Positions 4,807 through 5,846 of a DNA stretch of 5,846 bases are shown piece by piece (the first letter of the stretch is position 1; every line of letters begins with the position of its first letter). This stretch comes from Acidimicrobiia bacterium (GTDB lineage: Bacteria > Actinomycetota > Acidimicrobiia > Spongiisociales > ZC4RG35): positions 1 to 5,846 of the forward strand of contig JAOUGY010000246.1 in assembly GCA_029865445.1 (NCBI GenBank), given 5' to 3'. The notes under the pieces are model-generated. The model was given only the letters and a program-made list of their open reading frames with translations. It ran no database searches and had not been told where the DNA came from. Position numbers and translations under genes: made by a program.

Positions 4807-5846
4807 GCAACCCATTCGTCCGCTTCCGGTGGCTGCTCGACTCGTATCGCGCAGCCACGGAGGCGGGATGGACAGACGACGAATTCGTACGGCTGGTTGA
4901 GCATCTCGACGCCGCCGTGGCCGCCGTCGATGGCCACGGGTTCGTTGTCACTCCGCTCGTCGAAGCTCGCGACCTCGCCGAACGTCTGGGCGTCGGACAC
5001 CTGTGGGTGAAAGACGACACTCACAACGTCGGTGGGTCACACAAGGCGCGTCACCTCTTCGGGAGCCTCCTCGGGATGGCTGTGGCAGGTCGCGATGAAG
5101 GCGAGCTGGCGATCGCCTCGTGTGGCAATGCCGCGTTGGCGGCCGCCGTGGTGGCCCGGGCAGTGGATCGTCCACTCCGGGTCTTCATACCCACGTGGGC
5201 CGACCCGCCTGTGGTGCAGCAACTCAAGGCCCTGGATGCGCGAATCGAGGTGTGCGAACGGCGGGCAGGCGAGGTGGGTGATCCCGCCTATCTCCGATTC
5301 CTCGAATCGCTGGACCGCGGCGCGATCCCCTTCTCGGTTCAAGGCACGGTGAACAACACCGTCATCGACGGTGGCCGGACGATCGGTTGGGAGGTCGCCG
5401 AGCAGTTGGGGATGATGGGCGTCGAAGGAGTCGTTCGATTGTTCGTGCAGGTTGGCGGCGGCGCGCTCGCCTCGGCGGCGTATCAGGGGCTCGCGGACGG
5501 GGTGCGCGAGCAGTGGCTGGCCGGCGACGTGGTCCTGCACACCGTCCAGACCGAGGCATGCGCCCCTCTCGTCAGGGCCTGGGACAATCTGACGGTCGAG
5601 TTGGCAGAGTGGAATGAGTTGGTTCTCCCGTCGGGCCGTCCGGCCCGGGCCCGCTCGATCTCGGCTCTCGACCCGACGATGATCGACACGGCCATGGAGG
5701 AGGCCCTCGACCACCAGGACCGGTTCATGTGGCCCTGGGAGACGGTGGGGCACTCGATCGCCTCGGGAATCCTGGACGATGTCACCTACGACTGGGCGAC
5801 GGTGGTGGAGCCGATGCTGCGTACCGTGGGCTGGCCCGTGGTTGCC
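4803..5846 (+). CDS. Second fold-type II PLP enzyme, threonine synthase / ammonia-lyase-like, C-terminus beyond window
   Basis: The frame is open from GTG at 4803 for 348 codons to the last base. The start overlaps the preceding TGA as GTGA. A GGGG stretch at 4792-4795 may act as a weak Shine-Dalgarno. Family landmarks are VTPLVEARDLAERLG (49-63), WVKDDTHNVGGSHKARHL (68-85) with K81 as the PLP lysine, the SCGNAALAAA loop (106-115), VQGTVNNTVIDGGRTIGWEV (179-198), the glycine-rich phosphate loop QVGGGALASA (216-225) and TEAC (250-253). The segment HSIASGILDDVTYDW (317-331) resembles the late region of threonine-synthase-like proteins. It belongs with threonine synthase, threonine dehydratase and diaminopropionate ammonia-lyase rather than with the cysteine-synthase type encoded just upstream, so this is not a simple tandem duplication. 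Family members run about 350-450 aa, so only the end should be missing. Substrate and reaction type are unknown; the overlap suggests co-translation, possibly a shared complex or consecutive steps. Confidence 0.85.
   Translation, partial: MSNPFVRFRWLLDSYRAATEAGWTDDEFVRLVEHLDAAVAAVDGHGFVVTPLVEARDLAERLGVGHLWVKDDTHNVGGSHKARHLFGSLLGMAVAGRDEGELAIASCGNAALAAAVVARAVDRPLRVFIPTWADPPVVQQLKALDARIEVCERRAGEVGDPAYLRFLESLDRGAIPFSVQGTVNNTVIDGGRTIGWEVAEQLGMMGVEGVVRLFVQVGGGALASAAYQGLADGVREQWLAGDVVLHTVQTEACAPLVRAWDNLTVELAEWNELVLPSGRPARARSISALDPTMIDTAMEEALDHQDRFMWPWETVGHSIASGILDDVTYDWATVVEPMLRTVGWPVVA

Noticed and set aside
3871..4815. 314-aa open frame on the minus strand opposite the first PLP enzyme
   Set aside because: It is a shadow of GC-rich third positions. 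The plus-strand frame carries the conserved PLP motifs, and the antisense translation has no recognisable domain.
5037..5753. 238-aa open frame on the minus strand opposite the second PLP enzyme
   Set aside because: The plus frame from GTG 4803 is continuous to the window edge with clear fold II motifs; the antisense product is low-complexity Arg/His/Pro-rich sequence.

Overview
The window is high-GC DNA with strongly GC-biased third codon positions, compact gene spacing and 4-nt ATGA/GTGA overlaps. Together with the protein types, this suggests a high-GC actinobacterium, perhaps of the Acidimicrobiia kind. That assignment is an inference from style and protein flavour; there is no rRNA or marker gene here to settle it. 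I saw no tRNA, rRNA, CRISPR array, insertion sequence or phage gene.

Left third, minus strand (1-1745): three genes run leftward. They are a CorA-family divalent-cation channel (768-1745), a small TfoX N-terminal-domain protein (324-665) and the 5' part of a small Gly/Ala-rich protein of unknown function (1-219, cut by the window edge). They look like ordinary housekeeping or accessory genes, and nothing ties them to the right-hand cluster.

Divergent intergenic region (1746-1862): this separates the two halves. It holds a fairly clear plus-strand promoter (-10 TACAAT), a 7-bp direct repeat overlapping that -10, and a strong Shine-Dalgarno for the rightward operon. On the other strand is a possible -10 placed so close to the corA start that its transcript would be nearly leaderless.

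Right two thirds, plus strand (1863-5846): five genes form a tight operon. They are a nitrilase-superfamily amidohydrolase closest in motif pattern to beta-ureidopropionase, a 78-aa thiamine-binding (MTH1187/YkoF-like, formerly DUF77) protein, a 118-aa protein ending in a DauR/YheO-like helix-turn-helix, a 495-aa fold-type II PLP enzyme with cysteine-synthase-like features and an unusual lysine motif, and a second, distinct fold-type II PLP enzyme of threonine-synthase/ammonia-lyase type that runs off the right edge. Three of the four junctions are 4-nt stop/start overlaps. The fourth is a 27-nt gap carrying a perfect 8-bp hairpin whose loop contains the stop codon.

A carbamoyl or amide hydrolase, two different amino-acid PLP enzymes, a small ligand-binding protein and a small regulator together suggest a catabolic route for a nitrogenous compound, plausibly an N-carbamoyl or ureido amino acid. 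The substrate cannot be read from the sequence. This cluster is the part of the window most likely to be a poorly described pathway.
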